A DNA stretch of 64,000 nt from Cherax quadricarinatus (lineage: Eukaryota; Arthropoda; Malacostraca; Decapoda; Parastacidae), in contig NC_091368.1 in assembly GCF_038502225.1 (NCBI RefSeq), positions 20,958,985 to 21,022,984 of the forward strand, written 5' to 3'. Made by a program: the position numbers and the translations under genes. The notes beneath the pieces are model-generated. The model did not search any database. It was not told the DNA's origin and saw only the letters and a list, made by a program, of their open reading frames with translations. Numbering within the stretch: position 1 is the stretch's first letter; every line of letters begins with the position of its first letter. This document shows, in pieces, positions 24,420-33,536 of the stretch.

Positions 24420-26066
24420 AAATAGGGAGATCAGTCACAGAGCCAGGAACAAGTATGCACAGGTAAGGAGGGAGGCCCAGCGACAGTATGAAAATGACAT
24501 AGCATCGAAAATCAAGACTGACCCGAAACTGTTGTATAGCCACATCAGGAGGAAGACAACAGTCAAAAGCCAGGTGATCAGATTAAGGACAGAAGGTGGA
24601 GAACTCACAAGAAATGACCAGGAGGTATGTGAGGAGCTAAAAAGGAGATTTAAGGAAGTTTTTACAATAGAGACAGGAAGGACTGTGGGAAGTCAGTACA
24701 GAAGGGAACATCAAGAGGGAATATACCACCAAGTGTTGGATGACATACGAACAACCGAGGAGGAGGTGAAGAAGCTGCTAAGTGACCTTGATACCTCAAA
24801 GGCGATGGGACCGGACAACATCTCCCCATGGGTCCTTAGAGAAGGAGCAGAGATGCTGTGCGTGCCTCTAACCACAATCTTCAACACATCCCTTGAAACT
24901 GGGCAACTACCTGAGGAATGGAAGACAGCAAATGTAGTCCCCATATTTAAGAAAGGAAACAGAAGCGAGGCGCTAAACTACAGACCTGTGTGTCTGACAT
25001 GTATTGTGTGCAAAGTCATGGAGAAGATTATCAGGAGAGTGGTCGAACACCTGGAACGGAACAAGATTATAAATGAAAACCAGCATGGGTTCATGGAAGG
25101 CAAATCTTGCAACAGAAGTAAGACACGAGAGAGAGGGGTGGGTTGATTGCGTTTTCCTAGACTGCAGGAAAGCCTTTGACACAGTTCCCCACAAGAGATT
25201 AGTGCAGAAGCTGGAGGATCAGGCGCATGTAACAGGGAGGGCACTGCAGTGGATCAGGGAATACCTGACAGGGAGGCAGCAACGAGTCATGGTACGTAAA
25301 GAGGTATCACAGTGGACACCTGTGACGAGCGGGGTCACACAGGGGTCAGTTCTAGGACCAGTGCTATTTTTGATATATGCGAACCACATGATGGAAGGAA
25401 TAGACTCTGAAGTGTCCCTATTCGCGGATGATGTGAAGTTGATGAGAAGAATTAAATCGGATGAGGATGAGGCAGGACTGCAAAGAGACCTGGACAGACT
25501 GGACATGTGGTCCAGAAACTGGCTTCTCGAATTCAATCCTGCCAAATGCAAAGTCATGAAGATTGGGGAGGGGCAAAGAAGACCGCAGACAGAGTATAGG
25601 CTAGGTGGCCAAAGACTACAGACCTCACTCAGGGAGAAAGATCTCGGGGTGACCATAACACCGAGCACATCACAGGAGGCACACATCAACCAAATAACCG
25701 CTGCAGCATACGGGCGCCTGGCAAACCTGAGAATAGCGTTCCGATACCTAAATAATGAATCGTTCAAGACACTGTACACTGTGTATGTTAGGCCCATACT
25801 GGAGTATGCAGCACCAGTCTGGAACCCACACCTGGTCAAGCACGTCAAGAAGTTAGAGAAAGTACAAAGGTTTGCAACAAGGCTAGTCCCAGAGCTCAGG
25901 GGAATGTCGTACGAGGAAAGGTTGAGGGAAATCGGACTGACGACACTGGAGGACAGAAGGGTCAGGGGAGACATGATAATGACATACTGCTGCAGCATAC
26001 GGGCGCCTGGCAAACCTACGGATAGCGTTCCGATACCTCAGTAAGGATTTGTTTAAGACTCTGTAT
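24418..26066 (+). pseudogene. LINE A copy: reverse transcriptase, internally deleted, interrupted by the PLE
   Basis: Frames 24532-25146 and 25073-26044 encode the linker end (LLYSHIRRKTTVKSQVIR), SKAMGPDNISPWVLREGAE, NYRPVCLTCIVCKVMEK, then, after a deletion at about 25108, FLDCRKAFDTVPHKRLV, SGVTQGSVLGPVLFL (Pro to Thr in the PQG motif), SLFADDVKLMRRI and the thumb region. At 25986 the sequence jumps back to an upstream part of a LINE A copy (CTGCTGCAGCATACGGGCGC). It then runs to 26066, where the PLE is inserted; LINE A resumes at 27807. The jump is a rearrangement or a second copy. Confidence 0.85.
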
Positions 26067-26108
26067 GTTTAGAAAGACACGTAAGCAAACACTATAACAT
26101 ATTTATTA

Positions 26109-26139
26109 GAAAACGTTTCGGTCCTGGGACCTTGATCAC
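26109..26139 (-). ncRNA. Hammerhead-like motif in the PLE left arm (degenerate core)
   Basis: Minus strand: GTGATCA, a perfect 5-bp hairpin GGTCC/GGACC, then GAAACGTTTT. The hairpin and GAAA are canonical, but CUGANGA has become GUGAUCA, so two core bases differ. Probably a decayed hammerhead. Confidence 0.35.
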
Positions 26140-26322
26140 TTCTAACATACAGAGGTAGAAAGACATAATATATATAGGCGGAGAGTGAGATGTGACGCAC
26201 GTGACCTGAGGAATGTCATAAGAACATAAGAATGGAGGAACACTGTAGAAGGCCTACTAGCCCATGCGAGGCAGGTCCTTATCAATACAACCTCTGCCTA
26301 TGAGGACGGGTAGACGATGAAA

Positions 26323-27393
26323 TCATGTGACTCCTGTGTTGTTGGGTTGGTGCTGCTTAAGTATCATGTATGCCAATGTTTTTGAAATTTTGTAGTTTCC
26401 AGTGTTGCGTTCTATAGTGTCGGTGACGGCGATTAGTGAGGCTTCTAGGCACCGTCGGTGTCTGAGGTCTGGTTCGGTGAGAACGAGTTGTGCCTCGTTC
26501 CAGTTCATCAAATGCCCCGTGGAGTCTCTGTGGAGGACACATGCGTACCTTACATCGTCTCTGTTAGAGGCATTTCGATGCTCATTCAGGCGGACTGCAA
26601 GATCTCTGCCTGTCTCTCCTACATATTTCTTGGGATAGAACCCACAGGGTATAGTGTAGACGCCTGCTGTAGAAGTTAGAGGTGTGGGGCTGCGTTTCGT
26701 AGTGAGGTCTTTGACAGAGGATGTGTTTATAGTGGAAACGTTGATGTTACTCATAGCAAGTGCCCGGCGAGTATTCGTGGCAACATCGCCACATGGGTGT
26801 ACTATGAACTGTTTAGAGGGCTGTTCCATGGGCGGTTTGTTGAGGATAGCTTCTGCCTTGAGTCTGCAATCTCGGATGAAGAAAGATGGGAACTGAAGAC
26901 GTGTAAAGGCTTGTGTTATGTAAGTGCATTCTTCTTCTAGAAAACAAGGGCTGGAGATGCGAAGAGCTCTCAAGAAGAAGCCAATGAGGACTCCTCTCTT
27001 AGTGCGGGTGTCTTGGTGTGAATAAAAGTGTATAAGATCGTCCTTGTTGGTAGGTTTTCTATACACTTTGAAGAGAAGTTTGTCACTATCGGGAGATCTG
27101 CTCAGTAGAATGTCGAGGAAAGGAAGTTTGCCATCATTTTCGAGTTCAAGTGTAAACTTTATTGATGGTTCAACAGCATTGATCTTGTTGAGAAGGGCCT
27201 GGATATTGAGACGTCTCGGATAGAAAACCAATATATCAACGTATCTTAGCCAGGTAACGGTGTTGGGAATGAGGGTGCTGAATTTCTCTGTCTTAAGGTT
27301 TTCCATGAAGAGGTTGGCAAGCACAGCACTGAGCGGGCTGCCCATTGCCATCCCAAAGCATTGTTTGTAACAGTTGTCTTGATACTTGAAGAA
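26323..27393 (-). pseudogene. PLE reverse transcriptase (C-terminal part) and GIY-YIG endonuclease
   Basis: The frame opens at the inverted-arm junction with YQDNCYKQCFGMAMGSPLSA (the PLE RT motif before the catalytic box) and continues to WLRYVDILVFYPRR. Active PLEs have YVDD here; one Asp codon is missing by an in-frame deletion, so the catalytic pair is broken. Next come LPFLDILLSR and KVYRKPTNKDDLIHFYS, the usual end of the PLE RT. The GIY-YIG nuclease follows: GVYTIPCGFYPKKYVGETGR (the GVY and YVG halves of the motif), then DLAVRLNEHR, HRDSTGHLMNWNEAQLV, and RRCLEASLIAV with the conserved Glu. The nuclease half looks intact; the fingers half of the RT is absent. Confidence 0.92.
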
Positions 27394-27699
27394 GAAGCCT
27401 CACTAATCGCCGTCACCGACACTATAGAACGCAACACTGGAAACTACAAAATTTCAAAAACATTGGCATACATGATACTTAAGCAGCACCAACCCAACAA
27501 CACAGGAGTCACATGATTTCATCGTCTACCCGTCCTCATAGGCAGAGGTTGTTTTGATAAGGACCTGCCTCGCATGGGCTAGTAGGCCTTCTACAGTGTT
27601 CCTCCATTCTTATGTTCTTATGACATTCCTCAGGTCACGTGCGTCACATCTCACTCTCCGCCTATATATATAATGTCTTTCTACCTCTGTATGTTAGAG

Positions 27700-27730
27700 G
27701 TGATCAAGGTCCCAGGACCGAAACGTTTTC
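27700..27730 (+). ncRNA. Hammerhead-like motif in the PLE right arm (degenerate core)
   Basis: Same motif as the left arm in inverted orientation, with the same two core substitutions. It is followed by TAATAAAT, GCTTACGTGTCT, CAACTTGTC and a GGTAT...TTACC hairpin (27782-27794), the same module order as in the smaller elements of this window. Confidence 0.35.
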
Positions 27731-27806
27731 TAATAAATATGTTATAGTGTTTGCTTACGTGTCTTTCTAAACCAACTTGTCGGTATTTATTACCAAGGTT
27801 TATACC

Positions 27807-28386
27807 AAGACTCTGTATACCATCTGCGTCAGGCCCATACTAGAGTATGCAGCACCAGTTTGGAATCCACACCTAGTCAAGCACGTCAAGAAATTAGAGA
27901 AAGTGCAAAGGTTTACAACAAGACTAGTCCCAGAGCTACGGGGATTGTCCTACGAAGAAAGGTTGAGGGAAATCGGCCTGACGACACTGGAGGACAGGAG
28001 GGTCAGGGGAGACATGATAACGACATATAAAATACTGCGCGGAATAGACAAGGTGGACAAAGACGGGATGTTCCAGAGAAGGGACACAGACACAAGAGGT
28101 CACAATTGGAAGTTGAAGACTCAGATGAATCTAAGGGATGTTAGGAAGTATTTCTTCAGTCATAGAGTAGTCAGGCCATGGAATAGCCTAGAAAGGGATG
28201 TAGTGGAGGCAGGAACCATACATAGTTTTAATGCGAGGTATGATAGAGCTCATGGGGCAGGGAGAGAGAGGACCTAGTAGCAATCAGCGAAGAGGTGGGG
28301 CCAGGAGCTGTGACTCGACCCCTGCAACCACAAATAGGTGAGTACAAATAGGTGAGTACAAATAGGTGAGTACACACACACACACA
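27807..28386 (+). pseudogene. LINE A 3'-terminal fragment (triplication copy 1)
   Basis: A 157-codon stretch encodes the RT C-terminal tail: TLYTICVRPILEYAAPVW, LVPELRGLSYEERL, RVRGDMITTYKILRGID, RKYFFSHRVVRPWNSLE and VVEAGTIHSFNARYD, then a stop. The untranslated end has CTCGACCCCTGCAACCAC, three AAATAGGTGAGTAC repeats and a short (AC)7. It is the continuation of the LINE A copy interrupted by the PLE at 26066. Confidence 0.88.
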
Positions 28387-28497
28387 AAAGTGCACTAAAG
28401 AGTGGAAAAAGTGAATATTAAAATGGTATAAAATACCTACAGGTATTTTATACCATTTTATACCATTCACTCTGTCAGACACTGCAACACAATGGTA
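28387..28497. other. Spacer with paired palindromes before the palindromic elements
   Basis: Contains GGTATAAAATACC, then TACA, then GGTATTTTATACC, i.e. the terminal hairpin sequence in both orientations, followed by CACTCTGTCAGACACTGC, which also occurs in the longer element at 28954. Likely fragments of the same repeat family. Equivalent stretches lie near 34114-34226 and 40061-40175. Confidence 0.6.
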
Positions 28498-28556
28498 TGA
28501 ACATTAAAATGGTAGTTAGGTAAGACACATATGCAACAGTTAGGTATCTTTATTAT

Positions 28557-28589
28557 GAAACGTTTCGCCTACACAGTAGGCTTCTTCAG
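28557..28589 (-). ncRNA. Hammerhead-like core, element D left arm
   Basis: CUGAAGA, GCCUAC-UGU-GUAGGC and GAAA read on the minus strand. CUGANGA is the accepted consensus, so the A at the seventh position is allowed. Activity not demonstrated; equivalent motifs lie at 34305-34337 and 40252-40284. Confidence 0.45.
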
Positions 28590-28847
28590 TCAAGTACAGA
28601 AAAGTTGATAGAAGCAGAAGAGACTTGAAGACGATGTAATCAGTCCATCACCCTTGAAGTTTTGAGGTGGTCAGTCCCTCAGTCTGGAGAAGAGTATTGT
28701 TCCATAGTATGAAACAATATGGAGTTGAAGTGACAGGATGGAGCCTTATATACCACCAGGGACTGACCACCTCAAAACTTCAAGGGTGATGGACTGATTA
28801 CATCGTCTTCAAGTATCTTCTACTTCCATCAACTTTTCTGTGCTTGA

Positions 28848-28880
28848 CTGAAGAAGCCTACTGTGTAGGCGAAACGTTTC
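28848..28880 (+). ncRNA. Hammerhead-like core, element D right arm
   Basis: Same 33-nt motif on the plus strand, with a perfect 6-bp stem II. The copy 2 equivalent (34596-34628) has loop UGC instead of UGU while the stem is unchanged. Confidence 0.45.
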
Positions 28881-29112
28881 AAAATAAAGATACCTAACTG
28901 TTGCACATGTGTCTTACCTAACAACCTGTCGGTATTTTATACCATTTTAATGTTCACTCTGTCAGACACTGCAACACAAGCGTATCTTGGTACAGACCTG
29001 CAATCAACTTGGACTACTTCTACTAGTGAGAATGGCTGGATTTGAGAGGGACCTGACCTCCCAACGACTTCATTCTTACCTCTACTAGTGACCTACATCT
29101 CACCTCCTGGCG

Positions 29113-29122
29113 CTATATAAGG
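29113..29122 (+). promoter_or_regulatory. TATA-like box in element D
   Basis: CTATATAAGG, followed by GCTCCATCCTGTCACTTC. It is conserved at 34861-34870, and the fold-back forms have a related TTATATA. A run of TATATATATAA occupies a comparable place in the PLE arm (27664-27674). A promoter role is inference only. Confidence 0.3.
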
Positions 29123-29276
29123 CTCCATCCTGTCACTTCAACTCCATATTGTTTCAGACTATGGAACAATACTCTTCTCCAGACTGAGGGACTGACCACC
29201 TCAAAACTTCAAGGGTGATGGACTGATTACATCGTCTTCAAGTCTCTTCTACTTCCATCAACTTTTCTGAACTCGA

Positions 29277-29309
29277 CTGAAGAAGCCTACTGTGTAGGCG
29301 AAACGTTTC
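29277..29309 (+). ncRNA. Hammerhead-like core in the longer element D
   Basis: CUGAAGA, a perfect 6-bp stem II and GAAACGUUUC, then GAAATAAAG. The copy 2 equivalent is 35025-35057; in copy 3 the related motif is at 40543-40575. Confidence 0.45.
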
Positions 29310-29352
29310 GAAATAAAGATACCTAACTGTTGCACATGTGTCTTACCTAACA

Positions 29353-31288
29353 ATGGAATAAGTGCAGAAGACAAAGGACACAGGAAAATAAAGAGAATAG
29401 GCGAAGAGCCAGAAACGAGTATGCACATATAAGGAGGGAGGCCCAGCCCCAGTACGAAAATGACATAGCATCGAAAGTCAAGTCTGACCCGAAGTTGTTG
29501 TATAGTCACATCAGGAGAAAGAGAACAGTCAAGCATCAGGTAACCTGGCGAAGAAAGAAGGTGGGGAACTCAGAAGAAATGACCAAGAAGTATGTGAGGA
29601 ACTCAACATGAGATTTAAGGAGGTATTTACAGTGGAGACGGAAAGGACTTAGGGAAGTCAGAATAGAGGGTACACCAGCAAGGGATACCAACAAGTGTTG
29701 GATGAAATACACACAACCGAGGAGGACGTGAAGAAGCTGCTAAGAAACCTTGATACCTCAGAGGCGGTGGGACCGGACATCTCTCTGTGGATCCTTAGAG
29801 AGGGAGCAGAGACACTGTGTGTGCCACTAACAACAATTTTCGACACATCCATCGAAACTGCGCAACTACCTGAGGTATGGAAGACAGCAAATGTAGTCCC
29901 TATTTTTAGAAAAGGACACGGACACGAGGCCCTAAACTATAGACCAGTGTCACTGACGTGAATAGTATGCAAAGTCATGGAGAAGATTATCAGGAGGAGA
30001 ATGGTCGAGCAACTAGAACGGAACACGCTTATAAACAACTAGCAACACGGATTTACAGAAGGTAAATCCTGTGTCACAAACCTACTGGAGTTTTATAACA
30101 AGGTAACGGAAGTAAGACGAGAGAGAGGGGTGGGTAGAGTGTATTTTCTTGGACTGCAAGAAGGCCTTCGACAGAGTTCCTCACGAGAGATTGGTGCAAA
30201 AGCTAGAGGATCAGGCACATATAACAGGAAGGGTAATGCAATGGATCAGAGAATACCTGACAGGGAGGCAACAACGAGCCATGGTACGTGACGAGGTGTC
30301 AGAGTGGGCGCCTGTGACAAGCGGGGTTCCACAGGGGTCAGTCCTAGGACCTGTGCTGTTTTTCGTATATGTGAATGACATAACGGAAGGGATAGACTCA
30401 GAAGTGTCCTTGTTTGCAGATGATGTGAAGTTAATGAGAATCAAATCGGTCGTGGATCAGGCAGGACTACAAAGAGACCTGAACAGGCTACAAGCCTGGT
30501 CCAGCAACTGGCTCCTTGAATTTAACCCCGCCAAATGCAAAGTCATGAAGATTGAGGAAGGGTAAAGAAGACCACAGACACAGTATAGTCTAGATGGCCA
30601 AAGACTGCAAACCTCACTCAAAGAAAAAGATATGGGGATGAGTATAACACCGAGCATATCTCCTGAGACGCACATCAGTCAGATAAGTGCTGCAGCGTAC
30701 GGGCGTCTGGCAAACCTAAGGATAGCGTTCTGATACCTCAGTAGGAATCGTTCAAGACTCTGTACACCATTTACGTCAGGCCCATACTGGAATATGCACC
30801 ACTTTGGAATCCACACCTGGCCAAGCACGTCAAGAAATTAGAGAAAGTGCAAAGGTTTGCAACAAGACTAGTCCCACAGCTAAGGGGATTGTCCTACGAA
30901 GAAAGGTTAAGGGAAATCGGCCTGACGAAACTGGAGGACAGGAGGATCAGGGGAGACATGATAACGACATATAAAATTCTGTGCGGAATAGACAAGATAG
31001 ACAAAGACAGGATGTTCCAGAGATGGGACACAGAAACAAGAGGTCACAATTGGAAGTTGAAGAATCAGATGAATCAAAGGGATGTTAGGAAGTATTTCTT
31101 CAGTCACAGAGTTGTCAGGCAGTGGAATAGCCTAGAAAGTGACCTAGTGGAGGCGGGAACCATACACAGTTTTAAGAGGAGGTTTGATAAATCTCATAGA
31201 GCGGGGAGAGAGAGGACCTAGTAGCAATTAGTGAAGAGGCTGGGCCAAGAGCTATGACTGGACCCCTGCAACCACAAATAGGTGAGTA
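29353..31288 (+). pseudogene. LINE A reverse transcriptase pseudogene (triplication copy 1)
   Basis: Separate frames encode the RT in order: the linker end (29353-29530), VDEIHTTEEDVKKLL-like sequence and the PDISLWILREGAE region (29695-29961), a stop where SLTCIVCK is expected, FLDCKKAFDRVPHERLV, SGVPQGSVLGPVLFFVYVN and SLFADDVKLMR with FADD (30149-30565), a TAA where EEGQRRPQ is expected (about 30562), and the tail LVPQLRGLSYEERL to VVRQWNSLESD (30847-31221). The 3' end has a single AAATAGGTGAGTAC and an impure (AC)n. Shared defects across the three copies show it was dead before triplication. Confidence 0.88.
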
Positions 31289-31311
31289 CAAACACACACA
31301 TACACACACAC
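31289..31311. repeat. Short (AC)n tract shared by two convergent LINE tails
   Basis: About 10 AC units with one AT interruption. LINE A ends into it from the left and LINE C (minus strand) from the right. Equivalents lie at 37172-37198 and 42556-42580, with slightly different lengths. Confidence 0.9.
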
Positions 31312-31854
31312 GTGGTAATGCTTTATTTACAGCTAGCAAAGTCAGGGTATTTCTCCAGAATGGTCTGTAATATACCACTGTGGATAAAATACTTTGCCAT
31401 TTCTTGAACATTTCTGAGTGAGTTGTTTCTAAATTCATTAATCTGATCACACTCCAGTACATAATGACGCAAGGTGTGACAATAGTCCATCTGGCAAAGT
31501 TTACATTTCGTTTGGTCTACATCTGGTGGTGGTGATTTAACCTGCCATAGATACTTGTAACCCAGCCGGAGCCGGGCGGTAGTGACATCCGAGAGTCTGC
31601 TTATCTTGTTGGATGCACCATAGACATGTGGCTCCTGCATGATGGAATGATGATAGATGGACTGACTGGTGTTAATCTCCCTGAGTCTTAAGTCAATAAA
31701 ATTCAGTTGAAGATCTTTTCGTATTATTGCTCTCAAACTACTACCTGACAAGCCAAGATTGTAAACTACTCCCTCTATGCAAGCATACAGCTTAGCCAAT
31801 TTATCAGTTCTATCATGCATCTGAAGACCAATGTGAGATGGAATCCACAACATG
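31312..31854 (-). pseudogene. LINE C tail: RNase H C-terminus and zinc-knuckle region
   Basis: A 176-residue minus-strand frame starts MLWIPSHIGLQMHDRTDKLA, the end of an RNase H domain (family: WVPSHxGIxGNExADxLAK; the usual Asn-Glu is changed to His-Asp). A spacer follows, then a C-x2-C zinc-knuckle-like motif (CKLCQMDYCHTLRHYVLECD). These two features together are typical of I/R1/Jockey-type LINE C-termini. After the stop comes AATAAAGCATTACCAC, then (GT)n. The 5' side is truncated against LINE A at about 31855. It is the only intact frame of the three copies. Confidence 0.8.
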
Positions 31855-32177
31855 TGTCAGTCCTAGGACCAGTGCTATTTTTGGTAAATGTGAATGACAT
31901 GACAGAAGGGATAGACTCATCTGTTTGCAAATGATGTGAAGTTAATGAGGAGAATTAAATAGGATGAGGTTCAGGCAGTACTACAAAGAGACGTGAACAG
32001 GCTGGAAGCTTGGTCCAGCAACTGGCAAAGTCATGAAGATCGGTGAAAGGCAAAGAAGACCGCAGACAGAGCATAGGCTAGGTGGACAAAGACTGCAAAC
32101 CTCACTCAAAGACAAGGATCCTGGAGTGAGTATAATACCGAGCACATCTCATGAGGTGCACATCAACCAGATAACTG
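31855..32177 (+). pseudogene. LINE A reverse transcriptase fragment (triplication copy 1)
   Basis: Matches the RT from GTCAGTCCTAGGACCAGTGC onwards, with deletions that remove FADD context (reads CTGTTTGCAAATGATGTG) and part of the thumb. It ends at the 14-bp TSD of the inserted element D at 32164-32177. Equivalent pieces are 37792-38113 and 43148-43465. Confidence 0.8.
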
Positions 32178-32251
32178 AACATTAAAATGGTATAAAATAC
32201 CGACAGGTTGTTAGGTAAGACACATATGCAACAGTTAGGTATCTTTATTGT

Positions 32252-32284
32252 GAAACGTTTCGCCTACACAGTAGGCTTCTTCAG
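32252..32284 (-). ncRNA. Hammerhead-like core, left arm of the 561-bp insertion
   Basis: CUGAAGA, perfect 6-bp stem II, GAAACGUUUC on the minus strand. Equivalent at 38188-38220. Confidence 0.45.
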
Positions 32285-32664
32285 TCAAGTACAGAAAAGT
32301 TGATAGAAGCAGAAGATACTTGAAGACGATGTAATCAGTCCATCACCCTTAAAGTTTTGAGGTGGTCAGTCCCTCAGTCTGGAGAAGAGCATTGTTCCAT
32401 AGTATGAAACAATATGGAGAAGAAGTGACAGGATGGAGCTTTTTTTATAGCGCCAAGAGGTGAGACGTAGGCCACTAGGAGAGGTAAGAACTCAGATGTT
32501 GAGAAGTCAGCTCCATCCTGTCACTTCTTCTCCATATTGTTTCATACTATGGAACAATGCTCTTCTCCAGACTGAGGGTCTGACCACCTCAAAACTTTAA
32601 GGGTGATGGACTGATTACATCGTCTTCAAGTATCTTCTGCTTCTATCAACTTTTCTGTACTTGA

Positions 32665-32697
32665 CTGAAGAAGCCTACTGTGTAGGCGAAACGTTTC
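32665..32697 (+). ncRNA. Hammerhead-like core, right arm of the 561-bp insertion
   Basis: Same motif on the plus strand, followed by ACAATAAAGATACC. Equivalent at 38598-38630. Confidence 0.45.
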
Positions 32698-32752
32698 ACA
32701 ATAAAGATACCTAACTGTTGCATATGTGTCTTACCTAACAACCAGATAACTG

Positions 32753-33268
32753 CAGCACACATGGGCTCGTATGGCCGGCGTAGCAGGGCGTGTGGCGGGC
32801 TAGCTACGGGATTTTCAAGGATAACTCATGATCAAAGAGGCTGACCAGATCAAGACTGATCTCAAAACAGTTCTTATGACATATCCCAGAAGGGCGCTCT
32901 TATATGGTCCTCTCAGTATTTTATATTTTTCCTCTAATCTGTTTTAGACTGTATTACGCTCATAATTCACGAATGCCCCGTCGAATCGGCTTCAAATTGT
33001 CAACTCTTCAGTGCGGTCACCAAGAATATGGAACACTTGGCATGTGTTCGCGCCCTATGAGCAAAGTTGCAACACTCATTACCAGCATCCTGGAACATCT
33101 TTGGCTTCCAAACTCCTCAGTAGCGGAGTTTCAAACGTTCACATGAGATACCAAAAATTTAAGAGTGAAATTCAAATTTGCAAGTCCAAATTTTGTGTAA
33201 AATAGTGATTCCCCCATTGAATCACTTATCAATTTATCTCTTCAGAACCACTTCACTAATTTACCTCT
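32753..33268. other. Unassigned segment in all three triplication copies
   Basis: Begins TGCAGCACACATGGGCTCGT, which still resembles LINE A for about 15 bp, then becomes unrelated. Short plus-strand frames (80 codons from 32904, 64 from 33011) overlap one another and lack any motif I recognise. Phrases such as RIWNTW in one frame hint at a decayed LINE tail, but I would not assign it. Equivalents: 38686-39201 and 43466-43954, differing by a few substitutions. Confidence 0.4.
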
Positions 33269-33468
33269 TGTGATGAATGGTTTGAAAAACCGACAAGTTG
33301 AAGATTGAGACACTTATGCAGCATATGGGAATCTTTATTCAGGAAACGTTTCGCCACACAGTGGCTTCATCAGTCCAATACAAAGAGGAAGGCGTAAGGA
33401 GAGGAGGAGAATGAGGTAATCAGTCCCTCAGCCTGGAGTCGATGTGTTCAGTCCATCATTCTACAAGA
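33269..33468 (-). mobile_element. Hammerhead-like element H, minus strand (copy 1)
   Basis: About 200 bp. Reading the minus strand: GATGGACTGAACACATCGAC, GGGACTGATTACCTCATTCT, TTTGTATTGGACTGATGA, the hairpin GCCAC-TGT-GTGGC, GAAACGTTTCCTGAATAAAG, TGCATAAGTGTCT, CAACTTGTC, then the hairpin GGTTT-TTC-AAACC and ATTCATCAC. It has the same module order as element D and the PLE end. The 5' end is the triplication breakpoint. Equivalent at 39202-39401. No coding capacity. Confidence 0.85.
33343..33373 (-). ncRNA. Hammerhead-like core of element H
   Basis: CUGAUGA, a perfect GCCAC/GUGGC stem II with loop UGU, and GAAA. All invariant core bases of the catalytic half are present. The copy 2 equivalent is 39276-39306. 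Confidence 0.5.
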
Positions 33469-33536
33469 TGTTATAGTGTTTGCTTACGTGTCTTTCTAAA
33501 CCAACTTGTCGGTATTTATTACCAAGGTTTATACCA
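33469..33536 (+). mobile_element. PLE tail fragment at the triplication junction
   Basis: Contains GTGTCTTTCTAAAC, CAACTTGTC and the GGTAT...TTACC hairpin, identical to the PLE right end at 27739-27806. The rest of the PLE is absent. Equivalent at 39402-39469. Confidence 0.9.

Larger units (their letters stand above)
26067..27806 (-). mobile_element. Penelope-like element (PLE), 5' truncated, with inverted terminal arms and 12-bp TSD
   Basis: The element lies within LINE A and is flanked by AAGACTCTGTAT at 26055-26066 and 27807-27818, a perfect 12-bp target-site duplication. The minus strand encodes the end of a PLE reverse transcriptase plus a GIY-YIG endonuclease. About 380 bp at the left (26067-26446) is present as an inverted copy at the right (27394-27773); this inverted-arm layout with 5' truncation is typical of PLE insertions. 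Both arms carry a hammerhead-like motif and a TATATATATAAT stretch. The right arm extends a further 33 bp through CAACTTGTC and a hairpin. The element was later partly copied in the adjacent triplication. Confidence 0.92.
28498..28953. mobile_element. Palindromic hammerhead-like element D (fold-back), copy 1
   Basis: The left and right halves are inverted copies of about 200 bp, meeting near 28720-28760 (CCTTATATACCACCAGG). Each arm ends outward with CTGAAGA, a 6-bp hairpin GCCTAC/GTAGGC, GAAACGTTTC, AATAAAGATACC, TTGCACATGTGTCT, and, on the right, CAACCTGTC plus the hairpin GGTATTTTATACC. The left arm has lost about 20 bp containing that hairpin. No coding capacity. Equivalent copies lie at 34227-34702 and 40176-40617. 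Confidence 0.85.
28954..29352 (+). mobile_element. Hammerhead-like element D, longer single-orientation copy
   Basis: Starts with CACTCTGTCAGACACTGC and runs through CTACTTCTACTAGTGAGAA, a CTATATAAGG box, then the same right-arm sequence as the fold-back copy, ending CTTACCTAACA at the junction with LINE A (29353). About 400 bp, no open frame. The sequence upstream of the TATA-like box occurs only in these single-orientation copies. Equivalent in copy 2 at 34703-35100; deleted in copy 3. Confidence 0.8.
32178..32738. mobile_element. Element D fold-back insertion with 14-bp TSD
   Basis: Flanked by CAACCAGATAACTG at 32164-32177 and 32739-32752. Inverted arms of about 240 bp surround a central segment with TTTTTTTATAGCGCCAAGAGG. 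The left end starts AACATTAAAAT and includes the GGTATAAAATACC hairpin; the right arm stops at CTTACCTAA. Hammerhead-like cores occur at 32252-32284 (minus) and 32665-32697 (plus). No frame. The same insertion is at 38114-38671, but not in triplication copy 3. Confidence 0.93.
27739..33468. repeat. Segmental triplication, copy 1
   Basis: The unit begins at ATGTTATAGTGTTTGC inside the PLE right arm and ends at CATCATTCTACAAG. It holds, in order: PLE tail, LINE A 3' end, palindromic hammerhead-like elements, a LINE A reverse transcriptase pseudogene, the LINE C tail (minus), a second LINE A piece with an inserted palindromic element, an unassigned segment and a minus-strand hammerhead-like element. 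Copies are colinear with scattered substitutions and indels. Confidence 0.95.

Noticed and set aside
32904..33205. 80- and 64-codon frames repeated in all three triplication copies
   Set aside because: Conservation between copies only reflects recent duplication. The two frames overlap, and neither shows a domain I recognise.
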